From Saururus chinensis (lineage: Eukaryota; Streptophyta; Magnoliopsida; Piperales; Saururaceae), in contig CP141146.1 of the NCBI GenBank assembly GCA_035235625.1, forward strand, positions 3,776,501 through 3,840,500: a DNA stretch of 64,000 nt. The letters are read 5' to 3'. Below are positions 36,906 to 48,444 of this stretch, piece after piece; position 1 is the first letter of the stretch; the number at the start of each line of letters is the position of its first letter. A program made the translations under genes and the position numbers. The notes under the pieces are model-generated. The model saw nothing but the letters and a program-made list of their open reading frames with translations. It searched no databases and was not told the origin of the DNA.

Positions 36906-39900
36906 TGTAAGGACCCTCATCTTTAAACCGGTTTTGGTTTTATTTAATTATTGGTTATCGTGAGATCTACGTATTTTCTGATCTTATTCGGTGATTTCGT
37001 AAATAAATAGAGTTTGTGATGGTTTTAACCAAAATTAACTTCAATATTAGTAGTTTTAAGTGACTTTAGACCAAATGTGAATTTTTGAGATTTTTTAGAA
37101 TTTTCACTATTTTCCCAAAAATTAGGGTTTTGGCGGGACCCCTGTGGGCCCCACCATCGAAAATTTTATTTTTGGGTCAAATGAACCTAAACATATACTT
37201 AAGGTTATACAAAAATTTTCAGAATTTTATTAGGCTTAAATTATGCTTAAATTTGTAAAATACCCACTTTTAGCCTACTTTTCATATTTACACCCCAAAA
37301 CTTACCTATGCATACCCCAACCCTTACTATAAAAGGGCAAACCTGAGCCATTTCCATTTTGGGGAATAGGCTAAGGAAGGAGGGCTGGCCTAATCCCCAC
37401 TTAGGCCCGAATTAGAAGCCGATTAAGGTAAGCTTACTCTAATTAAGCACTAATCCTTGACTTTCTTCTTAATTTCTTCCAAATCTACCATTTTCCCCTT
37501 GATTCAATTCTTTTTTGACCATCAAAAGCTATTGATTTGTGTTTTACTACAAACCCTAACATTCAAAATTCGATTTTTACTACCAACAAGCCCTAGATCT
37601 AAGGTTTAATTAGGGATTTCTTAAGTAAATCGATTTCTATTAGCGTTTAATTCAAACTCATTGTGTTTTCAAGGATTTCAAGAAGGGTGACTCTTCAATC
37701 CGAGCTTAATCAAGTGCTGAGGTAATGGGTCTTCGAAATCTCTGTTTGTCCATGGTAAAACTCTCCATTTTTGGCTTATTTCGAAATGGTTTGCTTGATT
37801 TAGTGTGTTAATGGTAAGATTAGAAAATGGAATTATTTAATCCCGATTTCTTAGGGTTTTGCATTATTATGGTTTGGTTTGAAACTCTGGAAGTCAAGGA
37901 GGACTTTTGATGATGATTAGGGTGTTAGATGTGGATTTGAAGTGTTATCTATGGTGTTTCGATTTGGATTTGCGAAAGGAAGAAGATGACTATTCTGCCG
38001 TGTTGGCAATCGATCGGCCCTGTAGGGCGATCGATCGGCTGAACTGTAAATTTCAAATTTTTGCGTGTAACCGATCAAACGGCCTGAAGGGCGATCGATC
38101 GGCTACACAGGAAATTGCATGTTGTGCATATGATGTCTATTTTGATGATTTCACTTTAGTTTACCAATTTTATATGACTGTGGAGTGTTTTAAGCTATGT
38201 TAGGCTACTAGAAATGCATGCTATTGAGTTTATGGAGTTGATATATATGCTTAGAGATGGTGGAATGACTTATGTTTTGTGGCATGATGTTGGAATCGTT
38301 ATCTTGAAATTATGAATAGTTGTTTCTCCTTAGTTAAGCATATTTTCAGTACGACTACAATCATTATTGGACTGATTTGTCATGATATATTGTGGTTAAT
38401 GGTGTGTGAATGTTGGTGAATGCCATGACTCAATGATGAAATGAGTGATGTTATATGTGTTTAGCCTTTGTGGTTGAGTTTTGAATCTAACTATGATTTC
38501 AACGATTCTTCTCCTATGATTTCCGCTGGAATTCATGTTTAGATGGAAATTCACATGTGTAGTGTGGTAGTGAGTTTAATTTCAAGCATGATGGCATGTA
38601 TTACGTGAAATGCTTCTACTAGATACACACACATGTGGGGTTAAATGATGATGTTGAAGCTTAATATTGTGGTTATGAATGATGCATTAGGGGCTGGAGA
38701 GAGCACTTATCATGGATTAGGATTCATGTATGCTTTGCCCACGCATGTACCATGCTGCACGCATCATAAAAATGGATTTCCAATTGAGGCTTCATCATGA
38801 TTAATTGAATTTGACCGATTGGATGCAATGTGATGGAATTGTGTGCCGGGTTTATCGGTCGTGGATTAATCGCAAGTTGATTGGTCCGAAATGACATATT
38901 TTAATTTGAAGTTCCCGTGTAGAACGATTTGAAGTTCCTGTGTGGAACGAGTGCACTCCCCGGGTTGAGTCTAATTAAATGGAATGATGTGGGGATGAGT
39001 TGTGTACTCGTCTTGCGGATTGTGAGAATGTTATTATGTGTGTCTTCTGGACCCTGAGAATCCAGTGTGGTATGCTGTGTGCACCCCGCTACCACGTGTT
39101 CTAGGGTTCTCTGTGTGAGAACTTGGGCTCTTCCCTCCGCAGGAGATGTCCCTTGGCGAACACCCCTGCTCTAGATTCTCTGTGCGAGAATTGGACATCC
39201 TTAGCCAGGATCGTCCAGGGCGAGCAGTATTAGGGATTGACAACCCCGATCTTTCTTGAATTCTTGTGTAGAATTTTGGACCATGACACGCCTTCGTGGC
39301 CTTGTCTATGCTCTCGTCTGTGTGACATTAATGTGTGATTTCTCCTTGATGGAGGTTGATGTTGATATAATGCATGTGGAATATGTATGTTAGAGATACA
39401 TCCATGCAGGTTGAATTATGCATTATGACACAGTTTTTAAGTGATGTGAATATGTGATCAGAAAATGATGCACCATGTAATTCGTTGATTTGAATGATTA
39501 TATCGCCATGCTATCGTATTTTCGATGTTGTTAGTGATATTAAAACTATTGCTGAGTTTGTTAAACTCACCCCTCTTTTTGTGTTTTGATTTGGGGCTGC
39601 GTGGTGCGACACGCAGACGGACAGGATTGCCTCTTTGAGGAAAGGTCAGAGATAGCTTGGGTGTGATGATGGAGATCGTTGTGTGACTTACTTTCGTTTG
39701 TTTCATGCTTTATGTTAGAACCTTTGTGTAGGGTTCTTGTTTTGGATTTATGTCATATTTTACAGTTGTGATGCTTATGACTTATTTTGAGCCGGTGTGG
39801 GCTTTACTTAACTAAGCTTGTGGGTTTGAGATTGTTGTTTACTTTGTAATAAGCAACACTTTTTCCTTCCCTTTTATTTACTCTTGCTCAAAGGATTGTG

Positions 39901-40046
39901 CGCACTCCGTGTTGCTGTTAATCGTCCGTGGTTAGGGTTAAGTCTTCCGCTAGAATCGTTTCTCAATTTTTACTTCGTCGCCCCCGCGCGCTTGACCGGC
40001 CCCTGGACCGGGTTCGGCTCGGGTCGGGCATCGCCAAGGTGTGACA
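36906..40046 (+). mobile_element. Solo LTR, family 4, copy a
   Basis: It begins TGTAAGGACCCTCATC and ends CAAGGTGTGACA, and is flanked by perfect duplications GTTTC (36,901-36,905 and 40,047-40,051). A TATA box CTATAAAAGGG near 37,327 gives plus orientation. It is 3,141 bp long with no coding potential. It inserted in LTR family 3. Confidence 0.9.
37985..38110. repeat. Palindromic GATCGATCGGC units in LTR 4a
   Basis: Two units of the form CGATCGGCCCTGTAGGGCGATCG-like, each nearly self-complementary, separated by a short AT-rich stretch. The sister copy has three mutated units at 42,858-43,023. Confidence 0.75.
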
Positions 40047-40228
40047 GTTTCCCCTTCTAGGGATGCCAACTTGAGGGATGGTCCATGTCATTGCGTAGAT
40101 CACCCTCGAATTAGCTAGGAACGCCTCAAGAACGACTCAAATTGGACTTCAAATGAGCGAGAAACGAAGAACAAAAGTTTTTGAACATGGGAGAGTATCC
40201 CCCCTCCTTCAACTGGATGTCGTGGATG

Positions 40229-40239
40229 CTATTTATAGA
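40229..40239 (-). promoter_or_regulatory. TATA box of LTR 3
   Basis: The minus strand reads CTATAAATAGC immediately downstream of the 21-bp tandem array, the same layout as in the Tekay LTR. Confidence 0.6.
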
Positions 40240-40270
40240 AAAATTGGATAGATGTAAGGCTGACATGTGT

Positions 40271-40432
40271 CAATCCTATCTGCTACGTCAGTAATCCTAT
40301 CCACTTTGTCAGCAATATTATTCGCTTCGTCATCAATCCTATCCGCTTCATCAGCAATCCTATCCACTACGTCAACAATCCTATCCACTTCGTCATCAAT
40401 CTTATCCACTGCGTCGTCAATCCTATCCAGAA
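40271..40432. repeat. 21-bp tandem array upstream of the LTR 3 TATA box
   Basis: Nearly eight units of CAATCCTATCCACTTCGTCAT with point differences. In the minus orientation of LTR 3 they end about 30 bp before the TATA box. Confidence 0.9.
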
Positions 40433-41261
40433 AGATATTATTTTATTCAAATAATATCATAACCTCAAAAAGCGATAACTTCCAACCTTGACGTTGGAAT
40501 TGCACGTTCTTGTTACTGATGGACTCGTGTTGACGAGCCCTTCGAAATAAGACCACACATGGGTAGGTTATCCCGCACTTTTTATGTCACACCCCGGTGA
40601 TGCCCGACCCGAGTCGAACCCGGTCCAAGGGCCGGTCAAGCGCGCGGGGGCGACGAAGGGAAATTGAGAAACGATTTAGCGGAAGACTTAACCCTAACCA
40701 CGGGCGATTTAACAGAATTACGGAGTACGCACAATCCTTTGAGCAAGAGTAATTAAGAAGTAAAGAAAGAGTGTTGCTTATCACAAAGTAAACAACTAAT
40801 CTCAAACCCACATGCTTAGTTAACTAAAGCCCACACTGGCTCAAAATAAGTCTTAAGCAAACATAAATGTAAAATGTGACATAAATCCAAAACAACAAAG
40901 AACCCTACACAAAGGTTCTAAACATAAGACATAAAACCAAAGGAACATTAAGTCACACAACGATCTCCACGAATCACATCCAAGTCATCTCCGACCTTTC
41001 CTCAAAGAGGAGATCTTGTCCGTCTGCGTGTCGCACCACCCAACCCCAAAAATAAACACAAGAAAGAGGGGTGAGTTTAACAAACTCAGCAATGGTTTTT
41101 AATAAGACTATCATCATCGAAAAATACAATAGCATAGCAATATAATCATTCAGATCAAAGATTTACATGGTGCATCATTTCCTGATCACGCATACATATC
41201 ACCTAAAACTGCATCATAGTGCATAATCCACATAATTTCATTATCATCATAACACCCTGCA

Positions 41262-41575
41262 TGAAATGTATCTCTAACATACATATTTCATTATGCATCA
41301 CATCATAATAACCTTCATGAATGTATCTCTAACATACATATTCCATCATGCCTCACATCATAATAACCTGCATGAATGTATCTCTAACATACATATTCCC
41401 TCATGCATCACATCATAATAACCTACATGAATGTATCTCTAACATACATATTCCATCATGCATCACATCATAATCAACCTGCATGAATGTATCTCTAACA
41501 TACATATTCCATCATGCATCATATCATCACAACCTGCATGAATGTATCTCTAACATACATATTCCCTCGTGCATC
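41262..41575. repeat. 55-bp tandem array in LTR 4b
   Basis: Six units containing ATGTATCTCTAACATACATA then TTCCATCATGCATCA. Copy a has only one unit (about 39,370-39,420). Confidence 0.9.
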
Positions 41576-41706
41576 AACATTCTCATTCATCATGCATGTA
41601 TAACTGTCACACACGCACACTAGTCCAACATGCAAGTCCATACCCATAGAGAATAAACCTGCTCTTCAAGGCCGGAGCCCTCGAGCAAATACTTATCAAA
41701 TAGACA

Positions 41707-41903
41707 TGAACCTCAAGGTCAAAGCCTACGAGCAACTCCTGCTCCTCAAGGCCAACGCCTTCGAGCAACTCCTCCTCCTGAAGGCCAACGCCTTCGAGCA
41801 ACTCCTGCTCCTCAAGGCCAACGCCTTCGAGCAACTCTTGCTCCTCAAGGCCAACGCCTTCAAGCAATGCCTGCCCATCAAGTCTAAACTCCCGGGCAAC
41901 CCT
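41707..41903. repeat. 33-bp tandem array in LTR 4b
   Basis: About six units of CTCCTCAAGGCCAACGCCTT plus CGAGCAA and a short link, ending in diverged copies. The period is a multiple of three, so it creates open frames with LLLLKANAFEQ repeats that are not genes. Confidence 0.9.
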
Positions 41904-42857
41904 GCTTGTCAAGACTAAAGTTCCAAGCAACAACACCTAGCGAATCATACGTAATCTCAATCCATAAGACAAGTACACAACTCATCCCTACTTAACTCCA
42001 TTTAACTAGACTCAACCCGGGAAGTGCACTCGTTCCACACAGGAACACAAATCAAAACATGTCCTTTCGGACCAATCAACTTACGATTAATCCACGACCG
42101 ATCAATCCGGCACACAATTTCACCACATTGCATCCAATCGGTCAAATTCGATTAACCTCGATGAAACCTCAATTGGAAATCCATTTTCATGATGCATGCA
42201 GCATGGTGCATACGTGGGCAAGGCATACATGAATCCTAATCCATGATAAGTGCTCTCATCAGCCCCTAATGCATCATTCATAATCAGAATATCAAGCTTC
42301 AACATCACCATTAAACCCCATATGTGTGTGTACCTAGTAGAAGCATTTCACGCAATGCATGTCAACATGCTTGAAATCAAACTCACTAACACACTACACA
42401 TGTGAATTAACATCTAATCATGAATTCCAGCGGAAATCATAGGAGAAGAATCATTGAAATCGTATCTCAATTCAAAACTCAACCACAAAGGCTAAACACA
42501 TATAAGATACATTCATTTCATCCTTAAGTCATGGCATTCACCAACATCCACACACCAACTAACCACACTCTATCATGACAAATCAGTCTAATAATAAGTT
42601 GTAGTCCTACTAAAAATATGCTTAACCATAGGGAATCAACCATTCACAATTTCAAGATGACAATTCCAACATCATGCCACAAAACATAAGCCATTCTATA
42701 AATCTCTAATTATATATCCCAACTTCATAACCTCAATAGCATGCATTTTCAGTAGCATAATATAGCTCAAAATACTCCACATTCATATAAAATTGGCAAG
42801 CTAAAGTGGAATCATCAAAATAAACATCATGCATTAGAACACAAATTCTGTTGTGTA

Positions 42858-43023
42858 GCCGTTCGAAAGCCTTTCAGACCGTTCGATCGGCTAAACGGGA
42901 AAATTTTAAATTCACAGTTTGGCCGTTCGAATGCCCAGCAGGCCATTCGATCGGCTTAACTGGAAAATTGCCGATCCGACAATGTTGCCGTTTGAATGCC
43001 CAGAAAGGCCGTTCGAACGCCAA
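42858..43023. repeat. GCCGTTCGAA units in LTR 4b
   Basis: Three units of about 60 bp with GCCGTTCGAATGCCCAG then AGGCCGTTCGAACG-type halves, each partly self-complementary. They correspond to the GATCGATCGG units of copy a and resemble the repeats at 16,935-17,045. Confidence 0.7.
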
Positions 43024-44338
43024 CAAGGCAGAATAGACCATTTTCTTCCTTTCGCAATTTCAAACCGAGACACCATTGATAACACTTCAAATCCACATCT
43101 AACACCCTAATCATCATCAAAAGTCCTTGACTTCAAGAATGTTAAACCATATCATAACAATACAAAACCCTAAGAAATCAAGATTAAATATTTTCATTTT
43201 CTAATCATGCCATTAACACACCAAATCAAGCAACTCCATTCGAAATAAGCCAAAAATCAAGAGCTTTACCATGGATAAACTAAAATCTCGAAGGTCCATT
43301 ACCTTAGCACTTGATTAAGCTCTGATTGGAGGGTCACCCTTCTTGAAAACCTTAAAAATACATTGAGTTTGAATTAAACTCCATTAAAAATCAATTTACC
43401 AAAGAAATCCTTAATTAAAACTTAGATCTAGGGCTTGTTGATAATAAAAATTGAATTTTGAAAGTTAGGGTTTGTAGTAAAACACAAATCAGTAATTTTT
43501 GATGTCCAAAAACGAATTGAAACTAAGGGGAAATGGTAGATTTAGAAGAGATTATGAAGAAAGCTAAGGTTTAGTGCTTAATTAGAGTAGACTTACCTTA
43601 AACACCTTCTAATTCGGGCCTAATTGGGGATTAAGCCTGACCTCTCCTCCTTAGCCTATTCCCAAAAATGGAAATGGCTCAAGTTTAGCCTTTTATAGTA
43701 AGGGTTGGGGTATGTATGGGTAAGTTATAGGGTGTAAATAGGAAAAGTAGGCTAAAAATGAGTATTTTACAAATTTGAGCACTAATTAAGTTTAAGAAAA
43801 TTCTAAAAATTTTTGTATGACCTTAAGTAGATATCTGGGTTCATTTGACCCAAAAACCAAAATTTCAACGGTGGGGCCCAAGGGGTCCCGCCAAAACCCT
43901 AATTTTTGGAAAAATAGTAAAAATTCTGAAAAATCCCAAAAATTCACATTTGTTTTAAAATCACTTAAAACCACTAATCTTAAAGTTGATTTTGGTTAAA
44001 ACCATCACAAATGCCACTTATTCATGAAACCATCGAATAAATCAGGAAACGTGTTAATCTCACGATAACCGACAATTAAAGAAAACCAAAAACCGGTTTA
44101 AGATCAGGGATCTTACATTTTATGTAGGTCTCGCCCATATGGCACACTTCCCAAGGCCTTAGCTTTCACTTTCGACCCCCATTTTGCGCGTTCATCGATT
44201 CATTACACTCATTACTCCAGCTCTACCCAGATAAGGGGATTTCACCTAAAGAAACACCCCAACACTGATCTCAAATTACCAAATTACCCTTAACCCCTCT
44301 GGGTTAAGTATAACCGAAAAATGGGTCGTTACACCTAG

Positions 44339-45115
44339 TGCAAAACCACAAACCCTCGCTCCCTAGCGGATGGTGCCTCCTGAATTTACAGAATTACGAA
44401 GTAAGCTCCCATCATGTTTCTTTTAAAAGAGAATGGGGCTTCAAATGGGGTTTTGGAGGAGCGGATGAAACTTGCTTCAAGTAAAAGAAACACGATGGGA
44501 GCTTACGGCTTTGCATTGACTATTGGACACTAAAAAAATGATAGTGAAGAGCAAACATCCCCTGCCACTAACCGCAGATCTTTTTTACCAACTTGACAAT
44601 GCTCTCTACTTCTCTAAATTAGATCTCCAATCAGGTGACTACCAAGTGTGGATTGCCTATAGTAATGAAGCCAAGACTACTTGTGTTACTTGCTATGGTA
44701 CATTTGAGTTCTTGGTCATGCCTTCTGGTCTTACCAATACCCCATTTACATTGTGCACACTCACGAACAATATTTTCCATAGCTTCCATGATTTCTTTCT
44801 TGTCATCTATCTCGATGCATTGTGGTCTATAGCAATACACTTGCTGAACATATTACGCACTTGAGAAAGTGTGTTCGATGTCCTATGGAATAACCTACTA
44901 TATATCAAGCTGGAGAAGTGCACCTTTGCACAAGAGGAAATCCACTTTTGGGGGCATCACATTGGAGGTGGACAAGTTAGAATGGATCAAGATAAGGTTC
45001 GTGCTAATGATGATCGGCCAACACCACCAAAGTCAAACAATTGTGGGCTTTCCTGGGCCTCTCAAACTACTACAAACATTTTATCCATGGGTATTTTAAA
45101 AAATGGCCCCTTTAA
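44339..45115 (+). pseudogene. Reverse transcriptase remnant of element A
   Basis: After the LTR 3 junction the frame continues AKPQTLAP, a stop, RMVPPEFTELR, then an inverted segment (44,413-44,478), then HDGSL and LCIDYWTLKK. The blocks KSKHPLPLTADLFYQL, YFSKLDLQSGDYQV and FEFLVMPSGLTN are clear. The catalytic YLDD reads YLDA followed by a frame change, so the polymerase active site is destroyed. Later EKCTFAQEEIHF and GGGQVRMDQDKVR mark the connection region. Confidence 0.88.
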
Positions 45116-45119
45116 CTGA

Positions 45120-45590
45120 CTTGCTAAAGAAAGATCGGCCTTGTATTGGTCAGAACACTGTCAGACAGCCTTCGCTGAATTGAAGGCAGCGATCACACAA
45201 GAACAAGTACTTCGACTCTTGGACTACTCCGAGTCATTCAAAGTTTAGATGGATTCCTCTGATTATGACATCGGGGGTGTTTGCTCACAAGAAGACCACC
45301 ATGTTGCCTTTGAAAGTCACAAACTCAATGAAATAGAGCAACACTACATTGTACAAGAGAAGGAGATGACATCTATAATCCATTGTCTGCGCACCTGGCA
45401 CCATTACTTATTGGGTTCTCGCTTTGCCATTAAAATAGACCACATTGTGACTAGTTACTTTCAGTCTCAACCCAAGGTATCTCCCAATCAAGCTCAGTGG
45501 GTAGACGTTTTGGCTGAATTTGAATACATATTGGAGTACAAACCTGGGCGGAACAATGTTGTTACTGATGCACTTAGTTAGAAGGCTAAA
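45120..45590 (+). pseudogene. RNase H remnant of element A
   Basis: The frame contains LRLLDYSESFK, a stop, MDSSDYDIGGV (first catalytic Asp), the block EIEQHYIVQEKEMTSIIHCL with its catalytic Glu, then RTWHHYLLGSRF, and the tail EFEYILEYKPGRNNVVTDAL followed by a stop. Typical Ty3 RNase H. Confidence 0.88.
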
Positions 45591-45661
45591 TTAATAGAAT
45601 CGGCTTCACTCTATCTTCCTAGCATAAGTGCTTTCTCTAGTGATCTACAACATTACATTGA

Positions 45662-46167
45662 GTAGTGATGAAGAAAGAACTCCTTCATGAGTGTCATGAC
45701 ACTCATTGGGCTAGCCATCTGAGCATCCATCGCACAATGGCCTTTCTGGAGCGAGCATACTTTTGGCCACACATAGGCGATGACATCGAGGCATATGCTT
45801 GTACTTGTCTTACCTACCAACAAGATAAAGTGGAACATGACAAACCGCATGGCCTCCTTAAACCATTGTCAATACTGCAGGGACCTTGGGAGAGTGTCTC
45901 CCTCGACTTTATCGTGGTGTTGCCTAAAGTTGGCAGATACGAATTGATCTTGGTGGTCGTCAATTGTTTCTCTAAATATGTCACCTTCATGTAGACTCCT
46001 AAGCATTGTACAACTGAATAATTTTCCCGCATCTTTCTAAATAACGTTGTTAAGTATTGGGGTGTGCCCCAAATAATTGTGAGCGATCGAGATGGGCGTT
46101 TCACGAGCCGGTTCTAGACAGAACTATTTAAACTGCTTGGTTCAAACTTCAAAGTTGAGTTTCTCTT
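45662..46167 (+). pseudogene. Integrase of element A, left part
   Basis: The HHCC finger reads HDTHWASHLSIH then CTCLTYQQD, in which the last Cys of the finger is Tyr. The core shows SLDFIVVLP (first Asp) and, after breaks, VSDRDGRF (second Asp) and a TAG where Trp is expected. The piece is cut at the Tekay insertion, with target duplication CTCTT at 46,163-46,167. Confidence 0.88.
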
Positions 46168-46318
46168 TGTGGCGACCGCTAGAAATAATACACGTCGTAA
46201 TTCATGTAATTATTATCTAGTTCGGCACATGCGACATTGCATATGAAACCGAACATAACGGTCCGCCGTACAAACATAAGTCAACCTAACACATAAGAAA
46301 ATCGGAGTTGACACATAG

Positions 46319-46319
<1 letters not shown>

Positions 46320-46383
<64 letters not shown>
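46320..46383. repeat. TA microsatellite in the 3' LTR
   Basis: About 31 TA units. The other LTR has a similar run at 53,925-53,991. Confidence 0.98.
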
Positions 46384-46385
<2 letters not shown>

Positions 46386-47224
46386 TAGTCGAAGAGTAGA
46401 ATTCAGTCCGTAGTACACTGTATGTAGAACGTTCATATTACAGAATTACAAGATTCAAGCAAGTCTAAAAATATAATATTACAGAGGTAGAAAAGTAAAA
46501 GAGACTAAACAGAGAATTCTTCGGATGACCCCTCCGGGTTAGTTTTACTACCTGCAGATTCTGTGGGTGGGTGAGTATTTTTATACCCAGTAGGTAGGAT
46601 TAAAATCTAATTTAATGCTAAGTAACAGATCGTAATAATTTTTGCATAACTGATTCAGAAACCAAAAAAATGTCAGTTCGTCCGATGACGAGAAATCCAG
46701 AGCCGTGATACCGACAGCGTTCCTCCGACGCTCATGGGGCAACCGGAAGCTCAGAAGGCTGGAGTTTTCCCATGATACTCCATACCTATATGCACGTGCC
46801 TAATACCGATATTTCCTTCGGTAGGTATCCAGAAAATATTGTTCTAGGTATAACCCTAGAACTCCCCAGAAAACACATATATCATGCCATGATGTGCATA
46901 AAATATTTCCTTTTTTTTTTCTTTTTTTTTTTGAAAACGTAAGAAGAGATATACGATTGACTAAAAATGATCCATAAAGAAACAAAGTATACACGTAGAG
47001 CATAAATTTAGAGTTTAAGACTCCCTACCTTAAAATGGGGGTAGAAATTTCGTGCTTGTAGAAGGCTTGTATTGAAAATCTGGCCCCGTCACAGCGTCAA
47101 GACACGGTCGATTTAGTTAGGAACGCTTTTTGACCGGGTTGAAACGGACTTAAAACGGCTTAGAACGGAGGGTCAGAAGCTTTGACTGGAGGTGGAAGTG
47201 AATGGTAAAAAATGAAATGACGGC

Positions 47225-47233
47225 GTATTTATA
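47225..47233 (-). promoter_or_regulatory. TATA box of the Tekay 3' LTR
   Basis: CTATAAATA on the minus strand directly follows the CpG-rich array. The matching box in the 5' LTR is at 54,832-54,840 and would drive the element's RNA. Confidence 0.7.
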
Positions 47234-47239
47234 GGCGAG

Positions 47240-47556
47240 GTGGACCGGGCAATGCGCGACGCGTGTCCGCCACGCGTCGCGCGGCGGAACTGCGCGCTGC
47301 GCGATTCCGCCACGCGGAATCGCGCGTGTCGCGCGATCCCGCGCCGCAACGCGGAACCCGACACGCGGGTTCCGCGTGTCGTGCGGTCCGGCCGCGGACG
47401 GCGCGTGGTCCGCGCGGGCCACGCGGTTCCACGCGCCGCGCGGTACACCGCGCGGCGAGGACCCGCGCGCGGGTCCCGGGCCCGCCGCGCGGACGAACCG
47501 CGCGACGCCACGTCGCGCGGTCAAACTGCGCGATGTCGCGCGTCGCGCGGTAAAAT
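47240..47556. repeat. CpG-rich palindrome array in U3 of the 3' LTR
   Basis: About 320 bp made almost wholly of GCGCG/CGCGG words in inverted pairs, for example GCGCGATTCCG...CGGAATCGCGC, GCGGAACCC...GGGTTCCGC and GGACCCGCGCGCGGGTCC. Open frames across it are artefacts. Confidence 0.9.
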
Positions 47557-47942
47557 CTCGGCTGACGCAATGCTTGCGTCAGCCGTTAATAAAATATTAT
47601 TTTCCTTTTTTTTTTCTTTTTCAAAACTTAAAATAGCCATAACTTTTTACCTATATTTCGGAATTATACGTTCTTGGTACCAATGGACTCATATCGACGA
47701 GCCCTTCGAAACAAGACCACTCAAGGATAGGTTTTACCGTAGTTTTATCGTGGGCCCGCTTATGATGCACGCTTCCACGATTGCTACATATGGTCACTAT
47801 CTCCGAATCAAATGTTTCAAAAATCTTTAAGTTCGTTTTTTAACGTTCTACAACATTCATTTAAGTCCTGAAAACAAAATAACGTCCTAATAATATATAA
47901 AAATTCTAACAATAAAATTTACCTCGGATCTGGGTTGTCACA

Positions 47943-47957
47943 TTCTTCCCTCCTTAT
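47943..47957 (-). other. Polypurine tract of the Tekay element
   Basis: The minus strand reads ATAAGGAGGGAAGAA directly before the 3' LTR, the usual place for the plus-strand primer. Confidence 0.8.
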
Positions 47958-47985
47958 AAGAATTTCGTCCTCGAAATTAAACTTG

Positions 47986-48444
47986 CTATTCATCAAAAAG
48001 CTCAGGATATTTCTTTACCATTTCACTTTCCAATTCCCACGTGGCTTCTTCTGACGAATGGTGCTGCCATAACACTTTGACTAATGGAATCCTTTTTGTC
48101 CTCAAGATTTGTTCTTTTCGATCCAATATTCTGACAGGCTTCTCTTCAAATGTCAAATCAGGTTCCAAGGTAATCATTGTTTGATCTAAAACGTGAGAAG
48201 GGTCTTGTATATACTTGCGAAGCATGGATACATGAAATACATTATGGACCTTGTCCAACTGAGGGGGTAATGCCAATCTGTAAGCTACTGGTCCGATTTT
48301 GTCAAGAATCTCAAATGGTCCTACAAATCGAGGACTTAGCTTTCCTCTCATCCCAAATCTCATAACTCCTCTAGTTGGTGATACCTTCAAGAAGCACAAG
48401 CTCACCTTCGCGGAAGTCGAGGTCTTTTCTTCTTTGATCAGCAT
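47986..48444 (-). pseudogene. Integrase C-terminus and chromodomain of the Tekay element
   Basis: The frame shows the GPY/F module (KLSPRFVGPFEILDKIGPVA then YRLALP), FHVSMLRKYI, and a CR-type chromodomain ending LVKVLWQHHSSEEATWELES then EMVKKYPELF. This tail is typical of the Tekay/Del clade. The frame is continuous to its stop but separated from the integrase core by two frameshifts (near 48,400 and 48,590). Confidence 0.9.

Larger units (their letters stand above)
40585..44117 (-). mobile_element. Solo LTR, family 4, copy b
   Basis: It begins TGTCACACCCCGG and ends GATCTTACA on the plus strand, the reverse of copy a, and is flanked by perfect duplications TTTTA (40,580-40,584 and 44,118-44,122). 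The TATA box CTATAAAAGG is on the minus strand near 43,690. It is about 390 bp longer than copy a, largely because of expanded tandem arrays. Confidence 0.9.
35825..44333 (-). mobile_element. Solo LTR, family 3, with two nested solo LTRs
   Basis: The outer ends are TGTGATGTCTCG and GGGTCGTTACA, flanked by CCTGG (35,820-35,824) and CCTAG (44,334-44,338), a target duplication with one transition. Subtracting the two nested LTRs and their duplications leaves about 1.8 kb. Its minus-strand sequence near 40,480-40,570 shares a block with the Tekay LTR (ATGGACTCGTG, TGACGAGCCCTTCGAAA), and both have a TATA box (CTATAAATA) downstream of this, so families 3 and Tekay are related and this copy is on the minus strand. 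It has no coding region. Confidence 0.82.
46168..47942 (-). repeat. 3' LTR of the Tekay element
   Basis: On the minus strand it starts TGTGACAACCCAG and ends GGTCGCCACA. U3 holds the conserved block shared with LTR 3 (about 47,680-47,720), the CpG-rich array and a TATA box; R/U5 carries the TA microsatellite. Confidence 0.95.

Noticed and set aside
40267-40491. Ser/Leu/Ile repeat frame
   Set aside because: Created by the 21-bp tandem DNA array in LTR 3.
41607-41936. Leucine-rich repeat-like frames on both strands
   Set aside because: Created by a 33-bp tandem DNA repeat inside a solo LTR.
46320-46383. TA run considered as a Helitron or MITE target
   Set aside because: Present at the same place in both LTRs, so it is part of the LTR.
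47150-47830. Arg/Ala/Pro-rich frames of up to 196 codons on both strands
   Set aside because: Low stop-codon density in the CpG-rich LTR array; all frames are open and none resembles a protein.
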